DNA from: Saposhnikovia divaricata
Taxonomy: Eukaryota; Streptophyta; Magnoliopsida; Apiales; Apiaceae
NCBI GenBank assembly: GCA_036435485.1
Contig: CM071598.1
Coordinates: 143,820,148 to 143,884,147 of the forward strand
Direction: 5' to 3'
DNA length: 64,000 nt
The position numbers and the translations under genes are program-made. The notes beneath the pieces were generated by a model. It was not told the origin of the DNA and did no database searches. It saw only the letters and a program-made list of their open reading frames with translations. Within the stretch, counting starts at the first letter, position 1, and each line of letters starts with the position of its first letter. Positions 13,604 through 25,484 of the stretch are shown in pieces.

Positions 13604-16600
13604 TCATGATCTCCTCCTAACATCTTCGTATCTTTCAAGTAACTCGGGTTGAAAGGTCATGGTATAACACTTACCACTGGTAGGCTCCGAGATCTGGACT
13701 TCTAATCTCAACTTTTCAAACTCCTTGAACAATTCCTTTGAGAGGGTAAACATGTTCAGTCTCTCCTTTCTACTTAATGCGTCAGCCACTACATTCGCTC
13801 TCCCGGGGTGATAATTAATTGTGCAGTCATAATCCTTAATCAACTCTAACCATCGCCTTTGTCTCATGTTAAGCTCTCGTTGAGTGAAGATATAATTCAA
13901 ACTTTTGTGGTCCGTGTAAATCTCACATTTTTCACCATATAGGTAGTGTCTCCAAATCTTTAGTGCGAATACAATTGCTGCTAACTCCAAATCGTGAGTC
14001 GGGTACTTCTGTTCATGAGGCTTTAATTGTCGAGAAGCATACGCAATCACCTTTCCATGTTGCATTAATACACACCCTAATCCCTTGTATGAAGCATCAC
14101 TGTAGATCACAAAGTTTCCTTGACTGTCTGGTAAGACTAACACTGGTGCTGTTACTAATCTTTTCTTTAATTCCTGGAAACTCTCTTCACACTTCTCATT
14201 CCATATGAACTTCTCATATTTCCTAGTCAACCTGGTCAATGGTGAGGCGATCTTAGAAAAATCTTGAACAAACCTCCTATAATAACCAGCCAATCCCAAG
14301 AAACTTCTCACTTCGGTGAGCGTTCTCGGTCTGCTCCAATTCACCACAGCTTCTATCTTTGCAGGGTCAACTCTAATTCCTTCACTACTGATTATATGGC
14401 CTAGAAATTGCACATCTTCCAACCAAAACTCACATTTTGAAAATTTGGCATACAACTTCTCTACTCTCAAGATTTCTAACGCACTCCTTAAATGTTCTGC
14501 ATGTTCTTCCCGGGTCTTGGAATATATCAAGATATCATCAATGAAAACTATCACAAATTTATCCAGATGCTTCCTAAAGACTCTATTCATAAGATCCATA
14601 AATGCTGCTGGGTCATTGGTTAATCCAAATGGCGTCACTAAGAATTCGTAATGTCCATACCTTGTGCGAAATGCCGTCTTTGGAATGTCTTCAAGTTTGA
14701 TCTTTAATTGATGATAGCCCGATCTTAAATCAATCTTCGAGAAATAAGTTGCTCCATTAAGTTGATCAAACAAATCATCGATTCTAGGTAAGGGATATCT
14801 ATTCTTGATGGTCAGCTTGTTGAGTTCTCGATAATCGATACATAATCTCATACTACCATCCTTTTTCTTGACAAACAGCACAGGAGCTCCCCACGGTGAT
14901 ACACTTGGTCTTATGACTCCCTTATCTAAAAGTTCTTGTAATTGTGTTGCTAACTCTTTCATCTCCACCGGTGCCATCCTATATGGTGCTTTGGACACGG
15001 GTTCTGCTCCAGGTACTAGGTCTATAGCAAACTCCACTTCTCGATCTGGAGGTAAACCGGGTAATTCTTCTGGAAAAACGTCGGGGAACTCCTTAACAAT
15101 TGGTATATCTTCTATCTTCGGTGATTGCTTCTCTACATCCGTCACGTGTGCTAAATACGCTTCACAACCTTGTCTAAGTAACCTCTTGGCTTGCATAATA
15201 CTCAGAAATTTCTTCACCTGCCTTTGTCCTTGAAATATCACTTCCTTATCATCCTCCGCCTTTAATCTCACCTGCTTCTTTCTACACTCAATCTGTGCAT
15301 CATAATCAGCCAACCAATCCATTCCTAAAATTACATCGAATTCTCCCATTTCGAAGGGCATCAAATTGGCATAGAAAAGGTAACCACCTATCTCTATATT
15401 ACATTGAGGACACACTTGATTGATAGGGACTCTATCTTGGTTTGCCACCTCTATCACTAAAGCTTGCTCTAAAGGTCGAATTTCACATTGCAATTTACTA
15501 ACAAACTTGTTGGAAATGAAAGACTTGGTAGCTCCAGAATCAATTAAAACTTTAGCCTCTATTGAATTTACAGGAAGCATACCTGCGACAACATCCATTT
15601 CCTGAACAGCATCCTGCATTGTCATGTTGAAAGTTCTGGCTCTAGGTGAAGACATCTGGTTCTGGGCTGGAGGTCCAGCTATCCTCAAAACATTTGCTGA
15701 CAGAACTGGCTCCTTACAATCCTTAGCAATATGACCAAGTTTCCCACATTTGTAGCACGTCACAGCTGGTTTCGGAGTCGTGCACTCTATAGCATAATGC
15801 CCTTTTTCGTTACACTTGAAGCAGGTAATATTTGGTTTGTTGCAAATTCCCGAGTGCTTTTTCCCACAAATTTTACAGTCAGGTAGAGCTGGTCTGATTG
15901 CAAGTTGCTGATTAGTATTCTGAAAACGCTTAACTTGCCCCCCATTTCCATTCTTTGGCTTTTGGAACCCTCGGTTCTTGCCAGTCTGACCCTCATTCCT
16001 TGGCTTAAACTTATTATTATTATTGTTACCTCTTGGGTTCTGACTTCCCTCAGTAACTTCTATCTTCCTTTTCTTTCCCGCCTTCTCCTTCTGGTACAAT
16101 TCACTTTCACCATCCACAATCATAGCTTTCTCCACCACCATTGCATAGTTCTCCAACTGAAATACCGCCACCTTACTACGTATCCATGACTTTAGACCCT
16201 GTTGAAACCTTTTAGCTTTCTTTGCCTCAGTATTGACATACTCAGGAACAAACCTTGCTAGCTCTGTGAATTTTGCCTCGTATTCTGCCACGCTCATGTT
16301 TTCTTGTTTTAATTCTAAAAACTGAATCTCCAGCTGATCTTGCATATACCTTGGGAGATACTTCTCGAGAAATAACTCTGTGAATCTCTGCCATGTAATC
16401 ACTCCTTCACCTTCCAATAGCTTTGTTGACTCCCACCAATAGTTTGCTTCAGCTTTCAAGAAATATCTCGCATATTCAGTCTTCTGTTCTTCTCCTACCC
16501 TTACCAAAGCAAAAGCTTTTTCCATTTCATTAAGCCAAGCCCTAGCTTCAATAGGGTTGACAGTACCTTTGAACTCTGGAGGGTGCACTGCTTGAAAAGC

Positions 16601-16759
16601 CTTAAAGGTCACAATTGGTTGAGCGGGTCGTTGTTGAGCTAGAGCAGTTGTCTGTTGTTGAAGAAGTTGAAGAATTTGAGTCATAGTTGGGTCAACTGGG
16701 GTTTGATTGTCAGTGTTCTGGTTTTCGGGATTTGCAGTAGTTCTTCTCTTTGGAGGCAT
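13604..16759 (-). pseudogene. gag-protease-RT-RNase H of the Tekay chromovirus (5' part of a broken polyprotein)
   Basis: A 1051-codon frame starts at an ATG about 500 bases after the 5' LTR. It has a retrotransposon Gag domain (~residues 85-210), a short Cys/His motif (CKICGKKHSGIC), two CCHC knuckles (CFKCNEKGHYAIEC ~311, CYKCGKLGHIAKDC ~334), aspartic protease (LIDSGATKSF ~406), RT (KKKDGSMRLCIDYRELN, VIVFIDDILIYS ~740) and RNase H (IYSDASYKG ~885, YTDHKSL, DALSRK). One RT position reads LTNDPAAF where an alanine is usual before PAAF. The frame ends at 13604, shortly after a frame change before integrase, so the element cannot make a complete polyprotein. Confidence 0.9.
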
Positions 16760-17254
16760 GGTTCTGATAAGAAGATAAATAGTTCATTAAACAACAGGTA
16801 AATAATCAACAAGCAGTTATGTATAGAAATTATGTTTACAAATCCCGAATTTTGAGTTATCAGTGATCACAAGAGTTTAATCAGTGTAAAGAACCAGGGA
16901 ACATAGGTATTATCTTGAACAAGAATCAAATATTCAGACAGCTCAGAAATATATTGGAAAATGCGAAATTAATAAGAAAACAAAGGACATGGTACCTACA
17001 AGGGTTATGGTAAACACAACAGTTTTAGAGTTCAAGGTATACTGTTAACAATTCAACAACAACAGTAGTTCCAAGAATAGCCATAATCATCCACCACCTG
17101 TGATAACGATATAGCGCAAAAAGAAAATACCTAAGCAATAAAAGAACATCCTAAACCTATCACCTACTATCCTAAAGATAACCTACACCTATCACTCCTA
17201 TTCTATACCTATCCTATACCTAACCTGGCTTGTTTCAGTGACCAAAACCTGACA

Positions 17255-17266
17255 GCTCTGATACCA
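17255..17266 (-). other. Primer-binding site of the chromovirus
   Basis: The minus strand reads TGGTATCAGAGC three bases after the 5' LTR end (...GGCGTTACA); complementary to initiator Met tRNA. Confidence 0.88.
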
Positions 17267-17269
17267 ACC

Positions 17270-20200
17270 TGTAACGCCCTGACTTCCCAATACTATAAAT
17301 ATACTTTTATAACAAATTATCGAATTTAACTAGATAGAATATATTTTTAAAACAGAGAAATTTTGGAAAATTTCGGCATGAAGTATTCGTAATATGGACT
17401 ATCCACCTGTAATTTGAAACCAAATCAATGCATTTCAACATGACCACAATTTCAACTACTAAGAAATAATACTGCACATGTTCAACCAGTCCTATTTGAT
17501 CAGGTGAACCATACCAAAATATCTTCCCGATCAGAGCAAGATCGGGGCATCACAATACCGGCTGAAAACATAACACTTGGTAACAAAATAATAAGAAATA
17601 AATACAGCTCCACTACTAACCCGGATCTCTATCAGGTAGTGGTATGAAACAAGCAACTACTAACTAAGTTACTACATTACAATACTAAGTCTTTAATTCG
17701 AAAATACATACACTTCACAAATATAACTACAACTAACTAGAACTATTACACAACTTTTAATTAACCCAAAAGTCCAACCTTCTAGCAGAATGCAACTAAG
17801 CTGCCTAAGGTCCACAACAGGATTCTTCTAGATGGCTTCCTTCTCTTCTTTAACTGAAAAAGGGTTAGAAACAATAGCAAGGAGTGAGCCAAATGCTCAG
17901 CAAGTGATCAAAATAGGAATAGAGAATCCACAACTTTATGCTGAATACAACAATATAAAGATGCCAAAGGATACTCAGAATACTCTGATTTTAAACCACA
18001 ATCTCAAGATAAGCCAGTATAGCAATAGAGTATTCTGTTCAACTCTTTCTAAAATCATCCTTTGAAACTTTCCAAAAATCTGATCATTTAAGGTATAAAA
18101 TCATCGATTCTCTTTTGAATAAACTTTCATTTTCAAAATCTTTAAATTTGATTGGAGGTTTTTCCCGACTTCGGACAATACGGGTGATCAGCCACGTAAA
18201 GTCCCCAGCACGGACACTCGTTCCGTCTGGACATAAATTGGGATCCTAATTAGGCAACACATTGGCCTTTAAAAAGGTGCTGGACTGGTCCCACCAGAAC
18301 TACAGCACAAAATAAAACATGCTGGACCGGCGTCACCCGGCCTCTTACGCGACTCCAATCGGAAGGAATCCGTGGAAAACATTTTAACGGAATTCCCCCA
18401 CAATAAAACCTTTTTAAAGAAAAATCATTTAAAACAAATCACCTTTCGATCCTTAAACTCACTGATAACAGATCAGCCCAGCTTAAGAAATTTTAAAACA
18501 TTTATAATAAATAAACCATTTTGATTTGCAGTTATAATAATTCAAGGGTCAAGGAGACGCTCAGCAGTAATCGCATAAAGTTTTTAAGACAAGAATTCAA
18601 ATATGTAAACAGGGAATTGTCAAGCACCTAAGAGTATTAGAGGGTTATGCAAAATACACATTTATTCAACTCAGGTAGGTTCCAGAAAAGCTGGAATAAA
18701 ACATATGAAAAGGATCATAGGTTAGAAAAAGTCAAGTAATGATTAGGGTTTTCAAAATTAAGGTTTCAAGGATTATAAGTGAGATTTTTATTTGGTTGTT
18801 TTAGGAAAATAGACATACAGAAAGGTTTAGGTTGGAGCAAGGTATCAATTAAAATTTAGGGTTTACAATTGAACTTGAATTAGAGCAGCAATAGGGTACA
18901 GTAGTTTAATTGATTATTCAAAGGTGCAAGGGTTTAACATTAAGTCATATGAGCAAAGGTTAAGATATAAAAGTTACGCGATTACTTCGAAGAAATAATC
19001 AAGACACAATTGATTCAACAATAACTTAAAAAGAACAGCAGGATGTTACAAGAATGTGAACAACAATTCATAGGTAGTTTAAAGAATCCAAACGAAATCG
19101 CAAGGTTTAAATCACTTGCCTTAACAAGATGCTTTCACGCTAGCCACTTAGCTTAAAAGCCCTCAGCCTTTGCCTTTCCTTTATCCCTCACGCCTACGTC
19201 CTTCGAATCTACACACAAAATATACACTATTTTAGTATTCTATTCGATGCTTACTAATCATTACTACTAATCAACACTAACTACCCGTGCGAATAATCCC
19301 CCTTAATTCTATTTATTTATTCATAATACATCACTTTACAAACAATGACACATGCCTTGCCCTTTGACTAATAAGCACTTATCAAATAACCAAATAAATA
19401 ATTATCGATCAAATAATATTCATAACAGCAATACAATTGCATACATATATTCGAAAGAAATTTGAAATTTTTTTAGAAAATTTGACGGCAACCCTTTATA
19501 CAGGGAACTGCCAGTCGAACAAACTTCGACTCAATGCATCCACAATTTACATTCCATAAATTATCAAGTTATTTAAACCAATTTCATTCTAAACAATTAA
19601 TTACTAAATAATTCAATTCATATCATTAATTTTTCGTCAATACATTCTCACAATTTAAGACACGAACAAAAGGATAATATAAATTGATAAAATACAATTT
19701 GGCTCAGAATAATCATCATTGCCAATTTTCTATCGACTCAATTTTTTTCATATCACTGTCGACAGGGCAAAGTTTCGAGGGTGCCCTAATTTGGGTCTCC
19801 AACTCGAAACTCCGCACAATTAATTACAAAATAAATTAATAGTTCACATCACGAAATCAATTCAGTAATTAAATCATCACGGTTTCAAAAATTAATCACC
19901 CAAGTCGAACTATTATATCGTCGACTGGCAATACAATTCTCAACCCTCATATTCGAAACATAACAGTCAGATTAATCGAACACATATGAAAAGAACGAGA
20001 TACTCCCAACAATCACCATCGATTGGAAAACAGGGGTGGTACCAATCGTAAAATCTCGCACCCACAACCACACATATAAGCATAGTATACACACTTAATT
20101 CTGTAGAAGCAACCAAAGTCGAAGCCCCCTAACTGCAATCATAACATCACACCTTCGACCCACACACCCACACGATTTCAAACACACACACACACAGCTT

Positions 20201-21020
20201 ATATATACATAAGCTATACACATATGCACATAAGCTCGAAGCCACACAAATAGAGTAATCGGATAGGAAGACAACAGGGGATATCACGGAGGGGAAGGGA
20301 GAGAGAGACCCACCCACTGCGAGAGTGACTTTTGATCGATAGAGAGAGAGTTCGAGAGACTTGTAGAGATACAGGGGAAAGAAACCGAGAGATTGTAATT
20401 AGGGATTGAAATTTTTGGGGGTTTTTAAGGATTAAATGGGGAAAGTTGTGTCAAATCATTTTAAAACAAAACAATTCTGAATTTCTTTTAAACGATAATT
20501 CAATAATAAAATAAATAACAACTAACTGAAAATAGGTGAAATATTAAATTTTAAAATTTTAAAATAAAGAATATAAAATTACGATCACCCACATATTTTT
20601 AGAATATTTTCAGGATTAAAAACGAATTAAATATGGATTTTACAATATTAAATCCATAAAATGAAAAAATAATTCATAAAATCATTTTAAAATCCTTAAA
20701 AATCAAAACAAATCCATATAATATTTTTAAAACTCAAATAAACTAATGAAGTTAATAATTCGAAAGATTTCATAATTTTTACTAATCCCGATGATATTAT
20801 AAAATTATCAAAAGATAAATAACTCATGTTTTAAGTAGAGTTTATTCCCCAAAATAAAAATAAGAATACGTAAACTTATCCAACACTTATAAATCATCAA
20901 ATAAACCCACAAAACGAAATCACACATATTTCATTTCCTCAAAAATAATCACGTCACATAATTCACATTTAATAATAAATAAATAATTATAAATATTACA
21001 GAAATTTCTAAGGCGTTATA
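17270..21020 (-). repeat. 5' LTR of the Tekay chromovirus
   Basis: This LTR is 3751 bp. The minus-strand start is TATAACGCC and the end GTTACA. Both LTR copies share the unusual TA start (TG is usual). It contains AC and GA microsatellite stretches near 20182-20196 and 20296-20350. A 77-codon frame at 17832 on the plus strand lies entirely inside the LTR and is not considered a gene. Confidence 0.9.
20198..20207 (-). promoter_or_regulatory. Candidate TATA box of the chromovirus LTR
   Basis: The minus strand reads TATATATAAG, conserved in the other LTR copy near 11370. It is a candidate only; other AT-rich sites are available. Confidence 0.35.
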
Positions 21021-21250
21021 ATCAATATGCTGACGTCATCAGTATTTACATCAGGATTGTATCGTCAGTATCAGGATTATGAAATTTGTGTGTCTTACTG
21101 TTTCAAATTCTGAAGTTCATGTTATTCAGTGGTTCAATTCTGAGTTTTGTTAAAGTCTATGTTAGCAAGTTTTATCACGTGCATACTGATAATTGATATC
21201 ATTATTAAGGTCAGTCAATAACAACAATGGACCAGTAGATAATAAGAAAA
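21021..21250 (+). other. 3' non-coding DNA of Sirevirus A, right of the chromovirus
   Basis: There is no ORF. It contains dense ATCAGGATT-type motif copies (about 21050-21080), continuing those left of the insertion. Confidence 0.5.
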
Positions 21251-21808
21251 CTTGTATTTTCATTAATCAAAAGTATTACATACATGGAAATGAAATACAA
21301 TTCTTCTTTTTGTCTAACTACTACTGACAATTTTATTCTTGTCCAAAGTTGTTGCTGCTTCAATCCTCAATGATCAACTTCAGGACAAGGAGCATCTCAA
21401 GATTGGATTCCTTGTATGGGCGACTTGAATGAAAGCAGCTGACTCATCTTCATGCTTATTGAAGAAGATGAATAGCATCTCCATCAAGATCAACCTCAGA
21501 CTCTTCACCAAATTCTTCATCCTCAAGGTGTGAAGAGGTTAGAGGAGGATTGTATCAAACTGGTAGATGTTTTAGAGGAGATTCGTGGAAATCATCTGGG
21601 TTAAGATCAACCATATCTGACTCGATGAGAAAAGTCATCTCTTCTAAGAGATAGTTTACTTGCTCCTGATCATCAAGAGTAAAGAACTTCTCAGTGGTAA
21701 TGAACCAAAACTAGGGTTCATATGAAGATTTGGGTTGAAAGCAATGATGGAAAGAGAAAAGAATGAAAAGGTTTTGAAGAATGACATGAGACGTCGGTTT
21801 CTTTTATA
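21251..21808 (-). pseudogene. Antisense small transcription unit of Sirevirus A, decayed
   Basis: On the minus strand there is a good TATA box (TATAAAAG, 21801-21808), an ~80-base leader, and an ATG at 21719-21721 opening only a 21-codon frame. Another frame is open from 21710 to TGA at 21555-21557, then to TAA at 21456-21458. It encodes acidic, helical-looking peptide (for example LDDQEQVNYLLEEM, then EDEEFGEESEVDLDGD). A plant-like 3' end follows: TGTAATAC at 21273-21280 and AATGAAAATA at 21256-21265. The same layout occurs in Sirevirus B, where the ORF is intact. Function is unknown; the break is probably a frame change after the start. Confidence 0.45.
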
Positions 21809-22412
21809 GAAAGACGTGAGAAGCTGAACAGTCGTTTGGGGGATATCAATGCAGTCAGTCATAATTATGTGTGACTGTATTTCTTGTATTTTCAAGAAAT
21901 ATTGAACGAATCTAACCAATTGATTTTGTTCAGATTTTATTTAATTCTTTTACAGGTAAAAGAAAATGCCACGTGGAAACTCCATTTAGTCTCTGGAATC
22001 AGGATGATATTGATCAGGAATGCAAATGTGTTCACATCAGGATTAGTAATTCTTTCTATTCAGAAATCACATTGAATCGTATGATTATCTTGATGAGAAG
22101 ATCACATCAGGAAAAGGAAGCCGATCAGCATTGATTTTTATCTTGATTTTACCTTGATTTAATTTACTTGAAATTAATTTTGGATTTTATTTTCCAAAAG
22201 TCGTGGGTAACTGTATTTTTCAGGGACTGACACCTGTCAACCTACGTGTCAACGTGGGATAATGGGTCTGAAGGATTTTTGAAATATAATTATTTTGACA
22301 CTCTAATCGTGTAATTGCTTTCTCTAATTTCATTTTCTAAAGCAAAAACACTCTCGAGTTCTCAAAATCACTAATCAATCTCAAAGATTTCTTAAGTTCT
22401 TTTCAGATCAAA
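21809..22412. promoter_or_regulatory. Divergent intergenic region between antisense unit and 3' ORF of Sirevirus A
   Basis: It lies between a leftward TATA box (21801-21808) and the rightward 3' ORF start (22413). It contains a palindromic G-box CCACGTGG at 21969-21976, and ACGTGTC plus AACGTGGG at 22244-22257. ATCAGGA motifs occur at ~21997-22040 and ~22107. TATAATTA near 22285 is a candidate rightward TATA box, followed by a C/T- and A-rich leader. The region is repeated almost intact in the sibling fragment at 26740-27343. Confidence 0.45.
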
Positions 22413-25400
22413 ATGGCAACTCAAAGAAGACTACCCAAATCAATAGCTTTCAATTTTGGTGACTTTAATTTTATGATGAACAATCATGTTGCAGCTATCA
22501 TCAACAAGGAAGGGGTGTCAACTGATTTTCACCCAATTATGGACTTTATGGCGAAAGGACCATTAAGTTATGCCTTGACAGCATCTCCACAAATTAATCA
22601 AGTAGTTGTTTCACAAGCTTGGGAGAATGCTGAGGTAATTGATTCTACTCAGAGTCAATCAGGTAAGATTGTTCTACACTTAGGACAAGACTCATTTGAT
22701 ATTACTGAATCGGTTGTTAATTCAGTACTTCACTTACCTGTTAGTACGAATTTTGAGAATGTACCATCTGATGATGATGTTAGAACTATGTTATCTGAAT
22801 TATGTTATAATAATGGACCTCTAGATAACATGAGCCAGTTAAATAGATCCTTTCTTAGGAAAGAATGGTCTTTCTTTTTTAATCAAATTGCTAAACGTTT
22901 TACTGGTAAATGTAGTTCTTTTCGACAAATTACTGCTATTACATCACATATTGCATATGGCTTGCTTTATAACAGAGTAATTAATTTTGGTCACATTATC
23001 TTAAATCAGATGTGTATTAAACTTGGGTCAAGAGATCATGACAGGAATATGGTTTATTATCACAGATTCATGCAACTATTTATTAACCATTTCATTCCTG
23101 ATGTTGAAGCTCGATTTGGAAGAGAATATTGTGTTTCTTCTTATGTACAGCAAAAGAGAATTTTCTCTGACATTACAAAGAAGGACAGTGAAAAGAATCT
23201 AGATGAAATATCTGCATTACACTATCCAAATCATGTTCAGGAACTTCTAAGAACTCATCTTCCTACTATCTATAATTCTTCTTTCTTTGGTGGTGAAATG
23301 ACTCAGGAATCTCAATTGGAGGAGAACCCCCCTGTGTCTACCCAAGTAGCCAAAAACATTATAGTCTCTGAAACAAGTCCAGAACCAAATTTTGATCCAC
23401 CGTCTATTGTTTCAAAGAAGCCAACCTCTGGTGTTTCGCAAAAGACATCAGTTGTAAGAAAGAGAAGATTTGTCATTTCAAGTAGTAGTTCTAGTGAAAA
23501 TGATGATAATATATCTCTTGCTGAGAGAGCAGAATTGAAGGCCGCAATTCAACTTTCTAAGCTAGGACAAAGAGATGGAACACCTAGGCACAATCAGGCT
23601 ATAGTCTCCCAAAAGGTTGTAGTTCTTAAAAAGGGAAAACCGTTACTGGATACTGTGTCTCAAAAAACTGTGTCTATTGAAAAAGGATCTTATCCCAAGA
23701 TCACTTCTGTGTCTACACCTCTTGAGTCTTCTCAAGATAAATCTGTTGCTCACTATACTAGGAGAACAAGGAGAAAGATTCATTTGTCACCTACACACAG
23801 AGTGTCTAGTCCAACTAACATTATGCAGGTCTCTACAAATAAGGCTATATCCACATCAGTATCTGACAAGAGAGATCTAGATCTTGATTCTTCATGGGAA
23901 ACAACATTGACATACAGACTGGCTATGGAACTTATTTCTTTAAAAGTGAAACTTTCCAGGCCTGTTCTAGATTTTCTGATTGAAAGAGTTCCCAAACTTT
24001 CATTTCCTGAAGAATATGGACTGTTACATCAAAGACTTGATTTAATGAAGACGTACTTCTATGTATCAGTCAGAAAGGAATTGCACAAGAAATTTGGACT
24101 TCCTAAGCATGTTGCACTTCAATCACTTCATGCATATTTATTTGACAAGGATGTCATTGTTGAAGATGCTTCAGCTCAAGGTGAACAAGAGAAGGTAGTT
24201 GATAGAGGGAAGCAGTCAACAGAAGATAATATTGCACCAATGGTGAATAGTAGAATAGATCAGATCACAGTCACTACAACACAAGAACCATCTAGTCAGA
24301 GGTTGGATGACTCAGGAACTGTGATGGTTGATGCTGGAAGGTCTTCTGTGATGACTGAAATTGCAAGTGAGAAACCCTATGATATGGGAGGAATGACTTT
24401 GATTGATTTTCCTGAAGATCAAACCAATATTGTTCTTTCAGAGTCTATCCACCTTGAGGGTGTGTCTCAGCAACCAACACTTAAAGACGGTGACATACTA
24501 GCTATGGTGTCTAATGATGTATTACTGAAGACATCAGAGTCTAGTGTAGATCCTGAAAGTGATATACTGGAGCCTGTAGTTTCTGGAAAGAAAGTAGATA
24601 TTTGTAAGGGTTCAGAGACTATAGCAGCTCACTCTTTGGAGAAAACCTCAAGCCCCATACCATATGAGGAACCCTCTCTCCATGTGAGTTCAGGTATAAA
24701 AACTTCTTCTAACCCCTATTTTTCTGTAGGTCATGAGAGCACTTATCCAAATTTGAGTGATACACTTGAAAAGATGGACATAGATCCACACATAGAGAGG
24801 CTGGCTCCTGACCAGGCAAAAGGAGAGGTAGAAAGAGTGTTGACTTTAGATAGTCAAAGTGAGAATGAGGGTATGGATGATCAACTCCATAGTGAGGGAG
24901 AGAAAATTAGGAAACCCCCATCGTTTGATTTATGGGATCAGGTTTTTCCTGAATCTTGGTCTGAAAATCTTGGTATGGATGCTGGTACTTATTCTTTTAT
25001 CAAGATGTATGAGAAGAATGACTTAGCACATCACAATGCAAATCCAGAAGTTAAAGCTCAGAAACAGAAAGAAAGGCTTGCAAGAATCATCAACAGAAGA
25101 GGTGAAAGGCTAAGACAAACTTCTACTCAACCAGTACCAGAAGATATTCCTAATGGTCCTAGTATTCCTTTGTATGTACTTCCAATATCATCTAGAATTG
25201 AGACATCAACAGTATCTGATCAATCTAAGGAGGAGTCAGGATTTGTAGATGTTAGTACACAGAATACTGGTGAAGGACAGGATGATCATACTTCAGCAGA
25301 TCAGAAAGATGAAGATGTTTGTACTTCTACTCAAGTATTATTACTTGAATATCATTCTATACAGGCAACTTCTTCTACAAGACTTGAAGATAAGGTTTTT

Positions 25401-25484
25401 TCTGCATCTGAATCTGAAGATACAACAAGCACTTCCAACATTGAAGTCAGTTTTGAACTTCTTAAGGACATTCAGAAATCTTAA
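22413..25484 (+). CDS. Long 3' ORF of Sirevirus A (env-like position), unknown function
   Basis: This is a 1023-residue frame between pol and the 3' LTR. Residues 1-300 form a domain that aligns by eye with the Sirevirus B 3' ORF: shared RKEW-FFF, a YGLLYN-like stretch, FGHIIL, YYHRFMQLF, and QKRIFSDITKKD. Basic clusters follow (VRKRRF ~348, YTRRTRRK ~447), then a helical segment (~500-590), a long Ser/Thr/Glu-rich low-complexity region, and a KQKERLARI-type helix. The TAA at 25482-25484 is probably premature: the same frame continues to ~25624 with a coiled coil homologous to Sirevirus B. I see no signal peptide or membrane segment, so an envelope role is not supported. The basic clusters would fit a nuclear protein (inference). 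Confidence 0.7.
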   Translation: MATQRRLPKSIAFNFGDFNFMMNNHVAAIINKEGVSTDFHPIMDFMAKGPLSYALTASPQINQVVVSQAWENAEVIDSTQSQSGKIVLHLGQDSFDITESVVNSVLHLPVSTNFENVPSDDDVRTMLSELCYNNGPLDNMSQLNRSFLRKEWSFFFNQIAKRFTGKCSSFRQITAITSHIAYGLLYNRVINFGHIILNQMCIKLGSRDHDRNMVYYHRFMQLFINHFIPDVEARFGREYCVSSYVQQKRIFSDITKKDSEKNLDEISALHYPNHVQELLRTHLPTIYNSSFFGGEMTQESQLEENPPVSTQVAKNIIVSETSPEPNFDPPSIVSKKPTSGVSQKTSVVRKRRFVISSSSSSENDDNISLAERAELKAAIQLSKLGQRDGTPRHNQAIVSQKVVVLKKGKPLLDTVSQKTVSIEKGSYPKITSVSTPLESSQDKSVAHYTRRTRRKIHLSPTHRVSSPTNIMQVSTNKAISTSVSDKRDLDLDSSWETTLTYRLAMELISLKVKLSRPVLDFLIERVPKLSFPEEYGLLHQRLDLMKTYFYVSVRKELHKKFGLPKHVALQSLHAYLFDKDVIVEDASAQGEQEKVVDRGKQSTEDNIAPMVNSRIDQITVTTTQEPSSQRLDDSGTVMVDAGRSSVMTEIASEKPYDMGGMTLIDFPEDQTNIVLSESIHLEGVSQQPTLKDGDILAMVSNDVLLKTSESSVDPESDILEPVVSGKKVDICKGSETIAAHSLEKTSSPIPYEEPSLHVSSGIKTSSNPYFSVGHESTYPNLSDTLEKMDIDPHIERLAPDQAKGEVERVLTLDSQSENEGMDDQLHSEGEKIRKPPSFDLWDQVFPESWSENLGMDAGTYSFIKMYEKNDLAHHNANPEVKAQKQKERLARIINRRGERLRQTSTQPVPEDIPNGPSIPLYVLPISSRIETSTVSDQSKEESGFVDVSTQNTGEGQDDHTSADQKDEDVCTSTQVLLLEYHSIQATSSTRLEDKVFSASESEDTTSTSNIEVSFELLKDIQKS

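Larger units (their letters stand above)
8623..21020 (-). mobile_element. Tekay-type chromovirus (Ty3/gypsy), degenerate, inserted in Sirevirus A
   Basis: This minus-strand gypsy element has very long LTRs (5' LTR 17270-21020, 3' LTR 8623-12188), an initiator-Met primer-binding site at 17255-17266, and a polypurine tract at 12189-12201. The gene order gag-protease-RT-RNase H-integrase-chromodomain identifies a chromovirus. The C-terminal chromodomain and 3.6-3.75-kb LTRs fit the Tekay (Del) clade. The flanks are ATCAG (8618-8622) and ATCAA (21021-21025), an imperfect 5-base target duplication. The coding part is broken at two frame changes and one further stop. Confidence 0.88.

Noticed and set aside
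17832..18065. 77-codon plus-strand frame inside the chromovirus LTR
   Set aside because: It lies in non-coding LTR; the copy near 9190 has frame-breaking differences, and no family or start signals are seen.
22413..25484. Calling the 3' ORF an envelope gene
   Set aside because: Position alone suggests it. No signal peptide, furin-like site or membrane segment is visible.
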